From Pyropia yezoensis (Eukaryota > Rhodophyta > Bangiophyceae > Bangiales > Bangiaceae): a stretch of 64,000 nt of DNA. Numbering within the stretch: the first letter of the stretch is position 1; every line of letters starts with the position of its first letter. The notes beneath the pieces are model-generated. The model was given only the letters and a program-made list of their open reading frames with translations, had not been told where the DNA came from and made no database searches. The position numbers and the translations under genes were made by a program. Of the stretch, positions 19,651 through 31,573 are shown piece after piece. Where the stretch lies: assembly GCA_009829735.1 (NCBI GenBank), contig CM020619.1, positions 27,368,063-27,432,062 of the forward strand, written 5' to 3'.

Positions 19651-21651
19651 TCAATGCCTTGGTCGAAGGCGCCGAAGGTGTTGCAAAGACGTTGCTGAAC
19701 GCAAGCTTCGTTCAGAAAATGCGATGGCTTCGTCCAATGAGTCCAAATGGGCTTGCATGTATCGGTCAGACCGCGTCTTGAGCAGTCCCCCGACCGTGCC
19801 CGCCCTTGAAAGAAGCGCACCGGACAGTATATCAAGAGATAAGAGACGACCAGTCAACTCAATGCTGTCTGCGCTCACGAGCCGCTCAACAGCCAGCTCT
19901 GACAGCGCCTCAAATACCTTGGATGGGCCGACGACCCCGAGTTCCAGGAACGGGACTCGCATGCAGACGTCTCTTGCGAACGCGCGGGCCCGCGGAAGAC
20001 CACCATCAGTCGCTCTTTGAAACTGTGGAAGAATAACGGCTCGCCAAAGGTGGAGTGACGAGGTACTCGGTGCCGTCCAGTTCTCGTGATTGCTGGCCGA
20101 TCCAAGCGCCACACTGAACCGGGAAGGAGTCCCAGGACCACGACTTCCTTGCAGCACCCGTAGCACAGTAAGGTCAGCAATGACGCCTCTCACCTGCGGC
20201 AGCAGAACACCGCTCTTCTCGAAGTCTTCCAGGTGAAGAAACGCGTAGGAGCTGGCTGAAGTGCTCGTTCTCTTGATGGAGCGAACGATCGCTCTTGCGC
20301 CCGCCGCCGACACATTTGCTTTTTGGATTCTAGCAAGAGCTCTCTCGGCGTCCGCGGCGGCAGCGAAGCAGACACAAAGCGAAAGTCGGTCGTCCCAGCC
20401 TCCACGGCCGACTGGCTGGAAGTACTCGGGCAGGTCCCTGGCAGCTGCCTGTAGCGTTGCAGCCGTTCTCAAGGACTCACAAAGAACGTTCAGTCACATA
20501 TCTCAAGCCAAGAATCGTATACCTATCTAGCCAATTACACCATCACTCACGCATACACCCTGCGAGCAGTTTGGAGGGCTACCCCAAGCATTGGAAATAG
20601 GCAGGGGTGAACGTACGATGCGCACAACCAGTCGCACCCATGGACAGTCAATGCCGAGCCCGAAAGCAACCGTGGAAACGACCACTACGCCCGTTCATGC
20701 CAAAACTGTCCGCTCCACAGCCGCTCGGTCGTCAAGCTTTCCTTGGTAAAGAAAAGGACAATGTCTCGGCAGACTCTAGGTGAACCCGCCCTTGCCAAGT
20801 CCTTCAACGCCTCGCACACTCGCTCGACAGCCTTCCTGCTGCTCACGTAAATAATGGCATTACCTTGCATTGAAGTTGCCCAAGCGCAGCTTCGAAGGCA
20901 CTCTCTCAGGCCGAAGACGAGCTTGTGTTGCGTCTTATTAACTGGATAGAGTGGAGGTCGTTGAACAACGCGCAGAAAAAGGTTCTGTCGAATGACAGGA
21001 TACCGCAGCACTGTCCACGAATGCATGCAGAATGCACGAACCAGGTCATGTTCAGATCCGATCAGCAAGGATGCAATTAGAGCAAGGCTGCGTGGTGAAG
21101 AAATAGCAGCGGCCGCCAACCGTAAAGAAGAGCGCTATGAGCTCCAATCCAGCCAAACGTGAGCCTTGTCGACGGCAAGAAGCTCGACATTCGCGCGGCG
21201 AAGCACGCACAGCAGTGCCTTGATAGTCAATGATATCTCATGTGCAAGTATGAGCGTGCAAAGGCGCTGCTCCCGAATGAGCTGCGTGCAATGTGCGCGC
21301 TAAGACGTAGACTCCGCCGCGAGGTAAACTGCAGAGATACGACCCAACCTTTAGGTGTTCTCATGCTGCCGACCAAGACCTGCAAGTGGGACGAGTAGTA
21401 CAGACAAGCACGCAGCGGACTCCCACAGCATGCTGGCCATGATGCCAGACACACACGTCTGTTACACCTCGTGAGAACCGACCAATCCGGCCACATATGA
21501 AAGGAGTAGACGTAGGAGAGCATAAGTCGCATTGCTGTATTGCGGAGAAGACGAGAGCAGCGTAACACGCGTCCCGCAAGCGTGTGACGGTGCGAAGAGC
21601 CGAAAAATGAAAGATACGCACCTCTCCCGATCCCGTTGCCATGACAGTGAC
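19651..21651 (-). pseudogene. Decayed RecQ-like DNA helicase, main part
   Basis: Minus-strand remnant of a superfamily 2 helicase in several frames. From right to left: ATGSGEVRIFHFSAL just left of element 2 (Walker A, with the essential Lys replaced by Glu); ELLAVDKAHVWLDW at about 21150-21190 (motif II, DKAH for DEAH); IRQNLFLRVVQRP at about 20980-21020; NAIIYVSSRKAVERVCEALK at about 20810-20870 (motif IV); then PEYFQPVGRGGWDDRLSLCV at about 20370-20430 (motif VI-like), followed by about 220 open codons to 19651. Stops and frame changes separate the pieces; some may be introns (a GTACGT donor lies near 20620) but the altered catalytic residues argue for decay. The upstream part continues beyond element 2 at 31034-31250. 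Confidence 0.6.
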
Positions 21652-22120
21652 TGTGGCAAAAACGACTTACACACGCGGCACCCAAGCTGGGGCGGTGTAC
21701 AAGGGCTGCCTCCCGTGTCGGGGGAACCGGAAGAAGTGCAAGTCGCACACACTCTATCCCTGTTGTGGGGCAATCCCCCCACTGACAAACAAGAGGATGG
21801 TGTGTGGTCCAACAGTTTCTTGGTCGGGACGGGGACGCAGGGCCAAGCCCCGCTGTCCCTCCCCTTATCCCCCCAGGGTCCCCTCAGAATCTCGCCACTC
21901 AGAATCTCCCACCCCAGCACCTGCCCACCGGGCCACACGAAAATTCAAGACGATAAATGCAGAAAACCCTCAAATCCAAGTTGGATTTACTACTAAGCTA
22001 ACTATCCCAAACTTAGAGAATATGGACCCAAATGCAGGGGGAGGAACGGATCAGGCTAGTGGCCTGCCGCCCCTTGCATGGCACGTGTTGCCCCCCTACC
22101 TGGGGGTCAATACTGCCACA
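21652..22120 (-). repeat. 3' LTR of element 2 (left end)
   Basis: 469 bases; pairs with 30560-31028. The six differences (about 1.3 percent) indicate an older insertion than element 1. Confidence 0.96.
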
Positions 22121-22133
22121 CTCCCCTCTCCTC
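22121..22133 (-). other. Polypurine tract of element 2
   Basis: Reads GAGGAGAGGGGAG on the minus strand, directly adjacent to the 3' LTR. Confidence 0.7.
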
Positions 22134-22458
22134 AGTTCCGACCGACCCGGTCGGCCCTGTGAGGGGGTGCGTAAACGCACGTCTCGGCGTTGGGGGCGCA
22201 ACTTGCTGTCCCCCCTTGAGTACGTAACGCGGATGTGGAGGCGGTCACGTTGACCGCCCCTCTCCTCAAGCTTGCCCACTTGGCAGCTTGCTATCCCCGG
22301 TTCTCACTTCACCACCACCACCACCTCCCCTTCACCTTCCACGGGGCCGCCCCACGCTGGGGAGGCCACCCGTCTACCCACGATCCGAGTCTTCCTCAAC
22401 TTGAGGCGGGTCTCGTGCCGCCGTAGCCAGGGCGTCTCTCCCCAGCTTGGGGAGAGCC

Positions 22459-24402
22459 ATGGCGACCCCGGGGGTGGAGACGGACTCCCTCGATGAACGT
22501 ATGGAGGACACCTCCTACGGTGCAGCGCCCGCCGGGACTTCCGGCGGGGGCTCCGCGATCGCTCCGGGGGATGGGACTCCCTCGTCACCCGGCATTGGGT
22601 TGACGGCGGGATCTCCCCCGGAGGCGGGACAAGTTGTCCCGCGTGAGGCCTTGGGGCGGTGGTTTTACCCCGCTTGGCCTCTGTATGAGGAGGGGTTGAC
22701 TGTTCTTCGCTGTGGCCGACTTGGCGCAGCGATGGGTCAGGTATGGGACCGCCTACGGGAGAAGTATCCCCGCAGGGTCGGGTTCCCTGCCGGCTTCAGG
22801 ACGGACCAGTTTGCCTTCCTGGACGACGAGGAGGTCGAAGACATACAGCGGGCCAAGGCCATGGTGGACCGCGGGGGAACTATCCCGGGTCCCGGCGACT
22901 TGCCGACCTTTACTTGGGACGCGGTGGCAACTTGCCCCCCGTACCTTCACGAGGCCGATCCGCACACTCATCACTTTGATGTGCGGATGGAGAAGGACTT
23001 CCGGCGAGGTCCCTACTTGGTGACCTCGGCTCAACTTGAGTTCCCTCAGCAGTCTGCTGCCAATAAGTAGCAGTACTATCCGAAGAAGCCCGAGTGGTGG
23101 CCTCAAGTTGAGGTCCCCTACGGGTTCCCGGCGTTGTTGCCACGGTTGCTTGACCACTTCGGCACCGTCATGTTGACGGCTGGCCCTGATCACCTGGTGT
23201 GGGCTATGTTGGCCACCCAGTGGCTCATCGAGGTCATGTCGACCTGGGTGTCTTGTGTTCAGCGGCGGGGGATGCTCTGGCATCTCCCCCTCCGGCTTAT
23301 CCAAGGATCGGAACAGCTCACCCCTCAGCTAGTTGCTGAGGGGTGCTTATCAGGACAACCCACTCTACTTGAGGAGATGCTCCGCCTCCACAAGTTTATC
23401 GAGTGGGAGAGCATTGAGCACAAGTTGCGCCGCCCCACTCGTGGGCCCAAGGACGATGGCGCACTTCGCCAGTTCGTATGGGTCGCTCGTGAACTTCGCG
23501 ACGGCCGGGTGGTACTACGAGAGGGGTTGGGCATCGGGGACTACCCGTATGCCCCGGGGGTGGATCGCCACACTGTGCCACCCCCGGACAAGGCCATAGT
23601 TCTGGCCGAGCCCTCATATGATGACCTTACGACTCAACCCACTGCGGGGGCCCCAAGTCGGGGTCGCAGTTACACCCGGGTCCCGCCACCTCGGCGTGCC
23701 CCTCCGCTTCCTCCTGTCCCCTACCAGCCTCACGGGGACATCCCGATTAGCGTGGCCGTTGAGTCGTCAACCCCGGTGTCCCCCAACTTGGGGGCCACCC
23801 TCCTGACGGTATACCCCAAGTTGGTGTTACCGCCCACGCCTCTAACCTCAGAGATGGTGATCACCACGTTGGTGCGCACCATTTCCTGGTTGGCCGCGTC
23901 GACCGCAACCCTTCAAAGTTCCGACACTCCTCAACTTGAGGAGCGCTTTCGTACTGCAGTGGCGACCGCGAGTTGCGAGTCGGTGGCGGAGTTCATGACG
24001 GCCGAGTTGGCTCGCATCGGGGCTATTATGCCCCAGCCAGCCCCACTTGGGCGTGGCAAACGTCGCGCGAGCCGGGAATACTCGCCTCATCGCCGTCGTC
24101 GCCGACACTCGCGGCGCTCTCCCTCCGTGTCGGAAGACGAGTTGTCTTGCTCCGAGTCGGAGTCATCCACCCCGTCCGAGACCGAGTCGGTCCGGCGTCT
24201 GCGTCGCCAACTTGCGCGCAAGACTAAACAGAAGGGCAGCCGCGATCGTCGCCACTTGCGCGACCGTGAGGGGCGCGGCGGTTCCGACTTGGAGCCGCCG
24301 GCCCCGCCGACTGGTGGGGAGCGTTATCGCCGTGGGTCTCGCCGCTCGCCTCTAAGTGAGGGCGAGGGCCGTGGGGTTGGAGAGTCTAGCATGCATGCCT
24401 AG
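22459..24402 (+). pseudogene. Element 2 antisense ORF, one in-frame TAG
   Basis: Reading frame of 648 codons opposite to gag-pol, starting with GCCATGG at 22459, about 340 bases from the LTR, and stopping 111 bases from the pol stop. One TAG (23068-23070) interrupts it just before QYYPK, after which the frame continues unbroken. The conserved domain lies at about 23070-23480: a QVEVPYGF segment, HFGTVML, QRRGMLWHLP, LVAEGCLSGQ and MLRLHKFIEW. The C-terminus is Arg/Ser/Glu-rich (RRRRRHSRRSPS) like nuclear or RNA-binding proteins. It aligns with the element 3 and element 1 antisense proteins and closely with the fragment at 33866-35085. Function unknown. Confidence 0.75.
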
Positions 24403-24513
24403 TTGGCAGCTGCCTTTGTTGTGAGAGTGTGAGGGCTAGGGCTGTAGTTAAAAGCCACTCTGCGTACCACTTCGACTTGAAGCACTCTCTTGGCACTGTT
24501 ACTCAGCCTTCCC

Positions 24514-27500
24514 TCACGTTGAGGGAGGGCTGTTAGGGTCTATCTCATTCCGGGCACAGTAAGCCCGGACCTTCTCAGCGGGACGGTCCTCCACATACTC
24601 CCACGTATCATCCTTGGCTTTGTAGCTGAACCAACGGACCCTCAACATGAGGCGGTCAGTGTCCTCATCCCACCCGTGGTCGATGAACTTATCGAACACG
24701 TACTCCTGCGGGCCCTGTTTGACCGCAGGCAGCGAGGGGAGGCGCCACGCTTCCAACGCACGCGCCCAAGCTGGGTCGCCTGCAGGCGGTGGTGCAACTT
24801 TGACCACGTCCTGTCCGTTCACTGTGCGGACCCCATCGTCACTTTCGATGGTGAAGCGCCGCCCATCAGTACGAAGGACCTGGTACGGCCCCTTCGTCTG
24901 GAATACCAACTTACCCCCAGTTGGGGTGTGTGAGTGTACCAGCACCCAGTCACCCTTCTCGGGGACATGCTTAGCATTGCGCACCTTTTTGTCAAAGGTA
25001 CGCTTGTAGCGCTTTTGTGCTTTGTCCATCTCAGCCCTGACTTTAGGGATGAGGTTTTAAAGCCTAGCAGCGAACTCCGCCTTACTCTCAGCAGGAGTAG
25101 GCGTACTGCCACCATCCTCCCTATTTGGGAGCGGCCGCCGCACGGCAATAGACCGCACGCGACGGGGGGTCACAAAAGCGAGGGGTACTTCCCCGGTAGA
25201 TGAATGAACCTGCGAATTGTAGGCAGTGGTAAGAATAGAAATGTATTGGTCCCACGTTTTCACGTGCTCACTCACGTAGTGGCGCAGCTGCCGAACAATA
25301 GTTTTGTTGAAGCGCTCCTCCTGCCCATTAGTTTGTGGGTGGTAGGGGGTGGCATAGTTTGCCGTAAACCCCAACATATCCAGCACCCCCTGAAACAGTA
25401 CGGACGCAAATTGCGGTCCATTGTCCGATAGTGTACTATCTGGGATGCCATACGCGGCAACCCAGTGATCTAGGAAGGCTGACACGACCGACATGGCCGT
25501 GATCTCTGCCAGTGAGATCGCTCGCGTAAGTTTCGTGAAGCGGTCACAGATGACCAGGAGGTACTGGTTGCCCTCCTCGGTCACTGGCAGTGGCCCAAGG
25601 ATGTCCATCGCCAACGCGGCAAAGGGCTCCTTGGCCGGGAACAATAGCATAGCCGTAGTAGGCCGCCGTTCCATCAGACGGTTCTGTGCACAACTTGTGC
25701 AGGCAGCCACCCAACTGTAGATGTCCAACACCATGGACGGCCAGTAGTACCTGGTCCTCAGGGTCTGGTACAGTTTACTAGACCCCAGGTGTCCACCCGT
25801 GGGAGCCTTATGCTCCCTCTCAAGGATACTGTTCTTGAGGGATACGGGGACGACAAGTTGTTCGGTCCCCTGGAATACCCCCCTCCTCATGAGGAGGCCA
25901 TCGTCTCCCAGAAAGAACCGCGTCTCCGCCACTGTATCCAGTGTATCCCTCTGCGACTTGCAGAAGGGATCCTCGGCCTGGGCCTTCACCCCCTCGTCCA
26001 GGGACAGGGGCAAGTACTTCTTGTTTCCTTGCGCCTCAGGGTTCAACACCTGACCCGAGCGCGTGACTACCCCCACGATGGGGATGTCCTCATCGACTGG
26101 GTTAGTGTCCAGCCCCTCGGTAGATACCCGAGAGAGGCCGTCGGCAAGGGCATGTTGCCTGCCCGGTCGGTACTCAATATCAAAGTTGAAAGGTGCCAGT
26201 CGCACCCTCCACCAGTTGAGACGAGCGTTCGTACAGTCCGTCTTAAAGATGAACTGCAACGCGCGGTGGTCACAGCGGATGAGGAACTGCTCACCCTCTA
26301 GGTAGTGACGAAGTGACGTCACCGCCCACACCACTGCGAGTCCTTCCAACTCGGTGACTCCGTAGTTCTTCTCGGCCGAGTTCAGCCCCTTGCTGAAGTA
26401 TCCCACCGGCAAGTACTCCTTGTCCGGCTGCTGCTGAAGCAACACACAACCAAGTTGGTCGTAGCTAGCGTCCACATCCAGGATGTAGTGGCCTCCCAAC
26501 CTGGGAATAGCCAAGATGGGGGGCTTCAGCAGAAGTTCCCGAAGAGTCTCAAAGGATTCCTGCTCCACCCGACTTGGGGGAGGCAGGTTCTTCGGTAGCG
26601 CTGAGCTAACTAGCTCATTCAACGGCTTCGCCACCTTGGCGAAACCCTTGGTGAAACGTCGGTACACGTTACACATCCCGAGGAAGCTCCTCATCTGGGT
26701 CTGGGTCCGGGGGTACTGGGCCTTGCGGATGGCCCTCAAGTTCTTCTCGTTGACACTGAGACGCCCCGGACGGACAACATGTCCCAAGTATTCCACCTCT
26801 TGAGTGAAGAGGTGGCACTTACTCGCCTTCAGTGACACACCGGCGTCAGCAAGTAGCTTGAACACCTGGCCAAGATGGCCAATGTGTTCCTCCGGACTTC
26901 GGAAGAACACAATGATATCGTCTAGGTACACGAGACAGATCTGCCACCGTACTCCGGCCAGAATCATGTCCATAGCGCGCTGGAAAGTTGCCGGCGCGTT
27001 ACACAGTCCAAACGGTAGTCGCTTGCATTGGTAGGTACCACAGTGACAGGTACAGGTAGTTTTATGCCTGTCCTCCGGGGCAATGGGAATTTGCCAGTAC
27101 CCCGCGTTACAGTCCAGGGTAGAGAACACGTTCGCCTCCCCCAGAGAGTCCAGACAGTCGTCCATCCTAGGTAGGGGATAACTGTCCTTCACCGTGCTCT
27201 CGTTGAGCTTACGGTAGTCGATACAGAACCGGGGGGTCCCATCAACTTTGGGGACGATAACCACCGGACTCGCCCACTCGGCGTTACTGGCCTCGATCAC
27301 ATCGAGGGCCTCCATGCGAGCAACTTGCTCCTTAACGAGGGCCCTTGAACGGGGTCCTTCCCTATACGGTTGTTGGCGTATAGGGGGTGCACCGGGCTTC
27401 AACTCGATCCGGTGTTGGGTAGCTCTCATGAGTCCCAATCGACCATCCCACTACTTGTGATATTGGTCCAAGAGGCGTTCAAATTGAACCCTCAACCTGG

Positions 27501-28506
27501 GTGGAACACCCTCCATGTTCACATGGGGCCGAGGAGAGGCGGCCGACTTGGCTTGGTGCTTCTCCTTTCCGGAATTCGGGTCGCTACTCGCGCCCGCATT
27601 GAGGGTGACCGCTAATACCGGTCCCTCATGTTGGTCGATATAGCCGAACTTGGCTCCCGACTTGAAGTACTTGGGCGACGAGCTCAGGTTCATAACCTGG
27701 ATCCTCCACGGGACTCCGGCTTTGGAGTCCATCGTGCCAAGGGCAACATGCACTTGGTGCTTGCGAGCAAGGCGGGGGTGAGGGTGCAACAACCCGTTCC
27801 CCGAATAATCAGTTACAACGTCAACGTGCGCCACCGAGTTGGGGGGCAACGTGACTATACGGGCTAAACGCAGGGTAGCAGTAAACCCTTCTCTCACAGA
27901 GAAAACAGGCTTCGACTGTGAGACTGTCACAGGAGCCACAGACTTTCCCTTACCAAGGATGAGGATGGTTTCCCCATTCATCAACTTGACCCAGTACTCA
28001 GGGCCACAAATCAAAGGCACTTAAGTTACAACATAAGGGGTACTCGGAAGCAGGGGTACCGATATATTCTCAACTACTCCATAGGTCACGTCGACCTCGT
28101 TGGTCGCCAACCTAGTTGGTAGGGTCACGGCACCAACGATGGGAAGTACCCCACCATTGATATCGATCAGATGGTCAGCTTTAGACCTCCAGCGCTGGAG
28201 CTTCGTCTCCTTTGGTAATAGCGACTTGCGTATCAAGGAGGCTCCTGACCCGGTATCAAGTACGATACGGGCACAACAGGCGCGGCCGGGGGCAAGTTGC
28301 ACCCGTCCAGCCACCTGGAAGTTCTCACCCGTCAGCACCGCGATGACCCGACGTGGGTTTACGTTCTTGGGGAGTCCTACCCGAGGTGGGCGGACTCCCT
28401 TAGGTCGCCGCAGCATCCAGCACGGTTGGTTCGTCCTCTTGACCCACTTGGCCGAGGCTGCCGTTGTGAGCTTCGGACGACCAGCTCCAACGGTCATTCG
28501 TTTCCC
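24514..28506 (-). pseudogene. pol: Element 2 Pol with three in-frame stops
   Basis: One reading frame from the frameshift site to 24514, broken by TAA (28023-28021), TAG (27453-27451) and TAA (25059-25057). Protease active site VLDTGSGASLI lies in the first part; reverse transcriptase has YLDDIIVF; RNase H has LDVDASYDQLGC; integrase has MDILGPLPV, SDNGPQF and NGQEERFNK; a chromodomain-like end reads FDKFIDHGWD...LRVRWFSYKAKDDTWE. Without the three stops it would match elements 1 and 3 in length and order. The pattern fits point nonsense mutations after insertion; suppressor read-through is possible but unsupported. Confidence 0.9.
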
Positions 28507-30440
28507 GCCGACTTGGCGTCCGAATCTGAGGACGAAGGGGAAGACGACGAGTCCGAGGACGACGTGTCCGCCCCCTCCGCCGAGGGTGTGGCGACCGCCA
28601 CCACCGGTCGAAACCCACCCTCGCGGCGTGAACGTACTTCGTTCGTAGCCGACTTCTTACTCGCATTCCTAACAAGTTGTTGGATGCGTTTACTCAACTT
28701 GGGGCACTCATATGCCCAGTGTCCATCGGAGCTGCAGTTCCAACACCGATTGTCTGTTCCCGGAGGAGTCTTCCCGACTGGGGAAGACGAAGAGATACCC
28801 TGGGAAGTTCCTACGGCAACTATCACCCTTTCCTTGCGGATTCGGCGTGCCTCTCTCAACTCTCTGGCCTGGCGCGCCTCCTCCCGTTCCTTCGCCAACT
28901 CGGCCTGACGCTCCTGGCGTTGTTCCTCCCGCAACTTGCGGTAGGCCTCGCCTCTGCGGTAGGCGAACCTAGCTAACTCGGCCAGGGTCGCCCGGGCAGT
29001 GTTATGCTCCCGGGTCTCCATCCGGACTGACCAATGGAGTCCCTCCACAAACCGACTCTTCACCACAGCATGTGGATGAAGAAACCCACAAAGATTGTTG
29101 AGCTTACGGACTCGCTCCGCAAAGGACAACTCGTCCTCCGCCTCTTCCTGATGGGCTTGCGTAAACTCCTCGACTTGAGAAGCCAACGCCGCTTCATCAA
29201 CCATGGCTCTCAACAACCAGTTGACGAGCTCCAAATAGGACGTCACCTCACCAGCGCCTCCACTTGAGGAGCTGGGCATGACGGACATAAGTTCTGTCCG
29301 CAGGTCGCCCTTCGTGAACTCCTGTAGCATATAGAAAGCCATGCCTTCACTTATGGCATTGTCGTCACAGGCTTTTGTGAAACGACGTAGAAACTCAAAG
29401 ACACGGAGGGGGAGAGTTCCATCCCACTTCGCTTTGTGCCCAAAAGAGTGAAGTGCATTCTTCTTAGCACGGCCCATGGCTCGGGCCTGGTCAGGACCGT
29501 ACGCCACCGACCTATTGTGGAGGGCGTAGGTCTCACAATCAAAGATCCTCTGGTAGACCGGGTTGGCTACCTGGATCTTGGGCAGCACCTCACGTTGAGG
29601 GAACAGCCGCTGTGGCACTGGGGCAAGTTCACCCTCAGTGCCGATAGTCTGGCGCGGCGCGCTTGGTGTAGCCGCCGGCCTTTCCGGGGGGAACTCCCCC
29701 ATGAAGGGCGTACGCCCCACCGAGTATGGTGTGGCTCCCTCGCTGGGAGTCACAAGTGTCGCCCCCTGCTCGGGGCGACCAGAGGTAGGCGTGAGGAGGG
29801 ATTCCCCCTGCGCCTGCGGGCTCGAAAGCCCCGATCCGGTCTGGACATTAAGGCCATCTGGCAAACTCGCCACAATCTGATTCAGAATTGTATTCGTCAT
29901 CGTGACCACCAGGTCCGGCAAAGTCTGCCGCAACACATTGGTCGCCTCCCGACGGACAGTTTCCGCGAGGAGTGGATTGTCGACTCCAGTTGAGGCTCGG
30001 TCCGCCTCCGGGAGTCCATCTGAGGGGTAACCACGTTCCTTAGGGGTCTCAACCGGGGGCATGGGCGCGAGCCCATCGCCGACCAACGGAGGTCCGCCGT
30101 CCTCCGAAAGCCTAGTTGGCGACGGCTCCAAGCCAAAGTTGGCTCCAACCCGAGTGGAACCCGCGGGGACAGTCATCACCCCTTGGGACGTTCCCGTTGA
30201 GTATACCACACGGTGGCCAGACTTCGGCCCACCCACATCAGAAGTGTCACCCGAGCGAACTCCCGACTGAGTCGGGGTGGCCTGTTGCCCGCCCGCACTT
30301 CCAGTCCTGCTGGCTTGAGGGACCTCCAGTCCCTCTGCGACCCCAGGTAAACCCACCTGTGTCTCACCAGTATTCAAAGGCACTGAAGTACGTGCGTCAC
30401 CCGTGTACTCCCCGGACGACGGGGGGTCCGAACTAGCCAT
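28494..30440 (-). CDS. gag: Element 2 Gag
   Basis: 648 residues from the ATG at 30440. A long Gly/Pro/Thr-rich N-terminus precedes the capsid-like region (FLRRFTKACDDN..., SFAERVRKLNN). A Glu/Arg-rich helical stretch rich in REEARQ repeats follows, probably a coiled coil. A CCHC knuckle (CWNCSSDGHWAYEC) comes next, then a Ser/Asp-rich tail ending GNE-stop. GGGAAAC (28506-28500) precedes the last codon and the TGA stop overlaps the ATG of the -1 frame. The frame is intact, unlike pol. Confidence 0.9.
   Translation of the reverse strand: MASSDPPSSGEYTGDARTSVPLNTGETQVGLPGVAEGLEVPQASRTGSAGGQQATPTQSGVRSGDTSDVGGPKSGHRVVYSTGTSQGVMTVPAGSTRVGANFGLEPSPTRLSEDGGPPLVGDGLAPMPPVETPKERGYPSDGLPEADRASTGVDNPLLAETVRREATNVLRQTLPDLVVTMTNTILNQIVASLPDGLNVQTGSGLSSPQAQGESLLTPTSGRPEQGATLVTPSEGATPYSVGRTPFMGEFPPERPAATPSAPRQTIGTEGELAPVPQRLFPQREVLPKIQVANPVYQRIFDCETYALHNRSVAYGPDQARAMGRAKKNALHSFGHKAKWDGTLPLRVFEFLRRFTKACDDNAISEGMAFYMLQEFTKGDLRTELMSVMPSSSSGGAGEVTSYLELVNWLLRAMVDEAALASQVEEFTQAHQEEAEDELSFAERVRKLNNLCGFLHPHAVVKSRFVEGLHWSVRMETREHNTARATLAELARFAYRRGEAYRKLREEQRQERQAELAKEREEARQARELREARRIRKERVIVAVGTSQGISSSSPVGKTPPGTDNRCWNCSSDGHWAYECPKLSKRIQQLVRNASKKSATNEVRSRREGGFRPVVAVATPSAEGADTSSSDSSSSPSSSDSDAKSAGNE
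28500..28506 (-). promoter_or_regulatory. -1 ribosomal frameshift heptamer GGGAAAC (element 2)
   Basis: Gag frame GCG GGA AAC GAA TGA; the -1 frame continues GGG AAA CGA ATG ACC into the protease. Same geometry as element 1. Confidence 0.85.
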
Positions 30441-30540
30441 GTTGGCTGACGATCCGTATGACACGGTCCAAGTCCACCGTTCCTCTGAGACAGAGGGCCC
30501 CCTACACCCGGGTGCACCCGGAGGTAAAGTTTACCTCTGT

Positions 30541-30557
30541 CCCCTGCTGCTCCACCA
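30541..30557 (-). other. Primer binding site of element 2
   Basis: Minus strand TGGTGGAGCAGCAGGGG, two bases from the 5' LTR, identical to that of element 1. Confidence 0.8.
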
Positions 30558-30559
30558 AA

Positions 30560-31028
30560 TGTGGCAAAAACCACTTACACACGCGGCACCCAAGTTGGGG
30601 CGGTGTACAAGGGCTGCCTCCCGTGTCGGGGGAACCGGAAGAAGTGCAAGTCGCACACACTCTGTCCCTGTTGTGGGGCAATCCCCCCACTGACAAACAA
30701 GAGGATGGTGTGTGGTCCAACAGTTTCTTGGTCGGGACGGGGACGCAGGGCCAAGCCCCGCTTTCCCTCCCCTTATCCCCCCAGGGTCCCCTCAGAATCT
30801 CGCCACTCAGAATCTCCCACCCCAGCACCTGCCCACCGGGCCACACGAAAATTCAAGACGATAAATGCAGAAAACCCTCAAATCCAAGTTGGATTTACTA
30901 CTAAGCTAACTATCCCAAACTTAGAGAATATGGACCCAAATGCAGGGGGAGGAACGGATCAGGCTAGTGGCCTGCCGCCCCTTGCATGGCACGTGTTGCC
31001 CCCCTACCTGGGGGCCAAAACTGCCACA
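30560..31028 (-). repeat. 5' LTR of element 2 (right end)
   Basis: 469 bases, TGTGGC at its left and GCCACA at its right in plus orientation. Confidence 0.96.
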
Positions 31029-31033
31029 GTGAC

Positions 31034-31250
31034 GACGCCCGTCTCGCCGGTCAGCATAGCATTAATCGCCTCCATTTGACCGGGCCGCGTGCTGACGCCA
31101 TTAAACGTCTCCCGAAGGATCCATTGTGCCGCTTGACAGACGTAGGCAGCCTGCATACTCGGACCACGCAATTGCGTACGGAGAGGCGTCCAAGAAGGTG
31201 ATTGGATCCGGAAAAGTGAGCATCAGCCTGAAGCTGCGGGAACTTCACAT
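31034..31250 (-). pseudogene. Decayed RecQ-like helicase, upstream part
   Basis: Minus strand reads STRPGQMEAINAMLTGETGV up to the element 2 target site, matching the conserved RecQ segment just before Walker A (F/RPGQ-x2-AI). Removing element 2 joins this in frame to ATGSGEV at 21646. Upstream limits are unclear. Confidence 0.6.
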
Positions 31251-31573
31251 GGCATGCGGACGTACCAGTCTGATCAATCGGACGCGGACAACGCCTCGAC
31301 CGTTACAACGTCGGTGAATATCACATCATGAACGAGGGATTGCGTTACCCGTACGAAACAAACGACGAGCGTATAATTCATACTCTAGCCAGCACGTTGT
31401 AGATGCGTGAAGGCAAGTATGCCGTAATCCATGACGATCCAAGCTGCGTTCGATATTTACTTGCTGCATGCATCAGTCCATCCTGTCTCGCCCATCTGAC
31501 TTATTAAACACTCAACACATATTGTATCTGTTATTGCTTATTAAATACATGGCCTGTTCCATCCACTTCGTGC
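31251..31573. other. Spacer between helicase and recombinase remnants
   Basis: About 320 bases of AT-richer DNA, probably intergenic; no gene seen. Confidence 0.45.

Larger units (their letters stand above)
21652..31028 (-). mobile_element. Element 2: full-length Ty3/gypsy LTR retrotransposon with nonsense codons
   Basis: 9377 bases, minus orientation, 469-base LTRs (TGTGGC...GCCACA) differing at 6 positions. Target duplication GTGAC at 21647-21651 and 31029-31033. Gag is at the right, pol in the middle, and the antisense ORF (+) next to the left (3') LTR. Pol carries three in-frame stops and the antisense ORF one, with no frameshift seen. It is inserted in the Walker A region of the RecQ-like gene. 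Confidence 0.95.
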
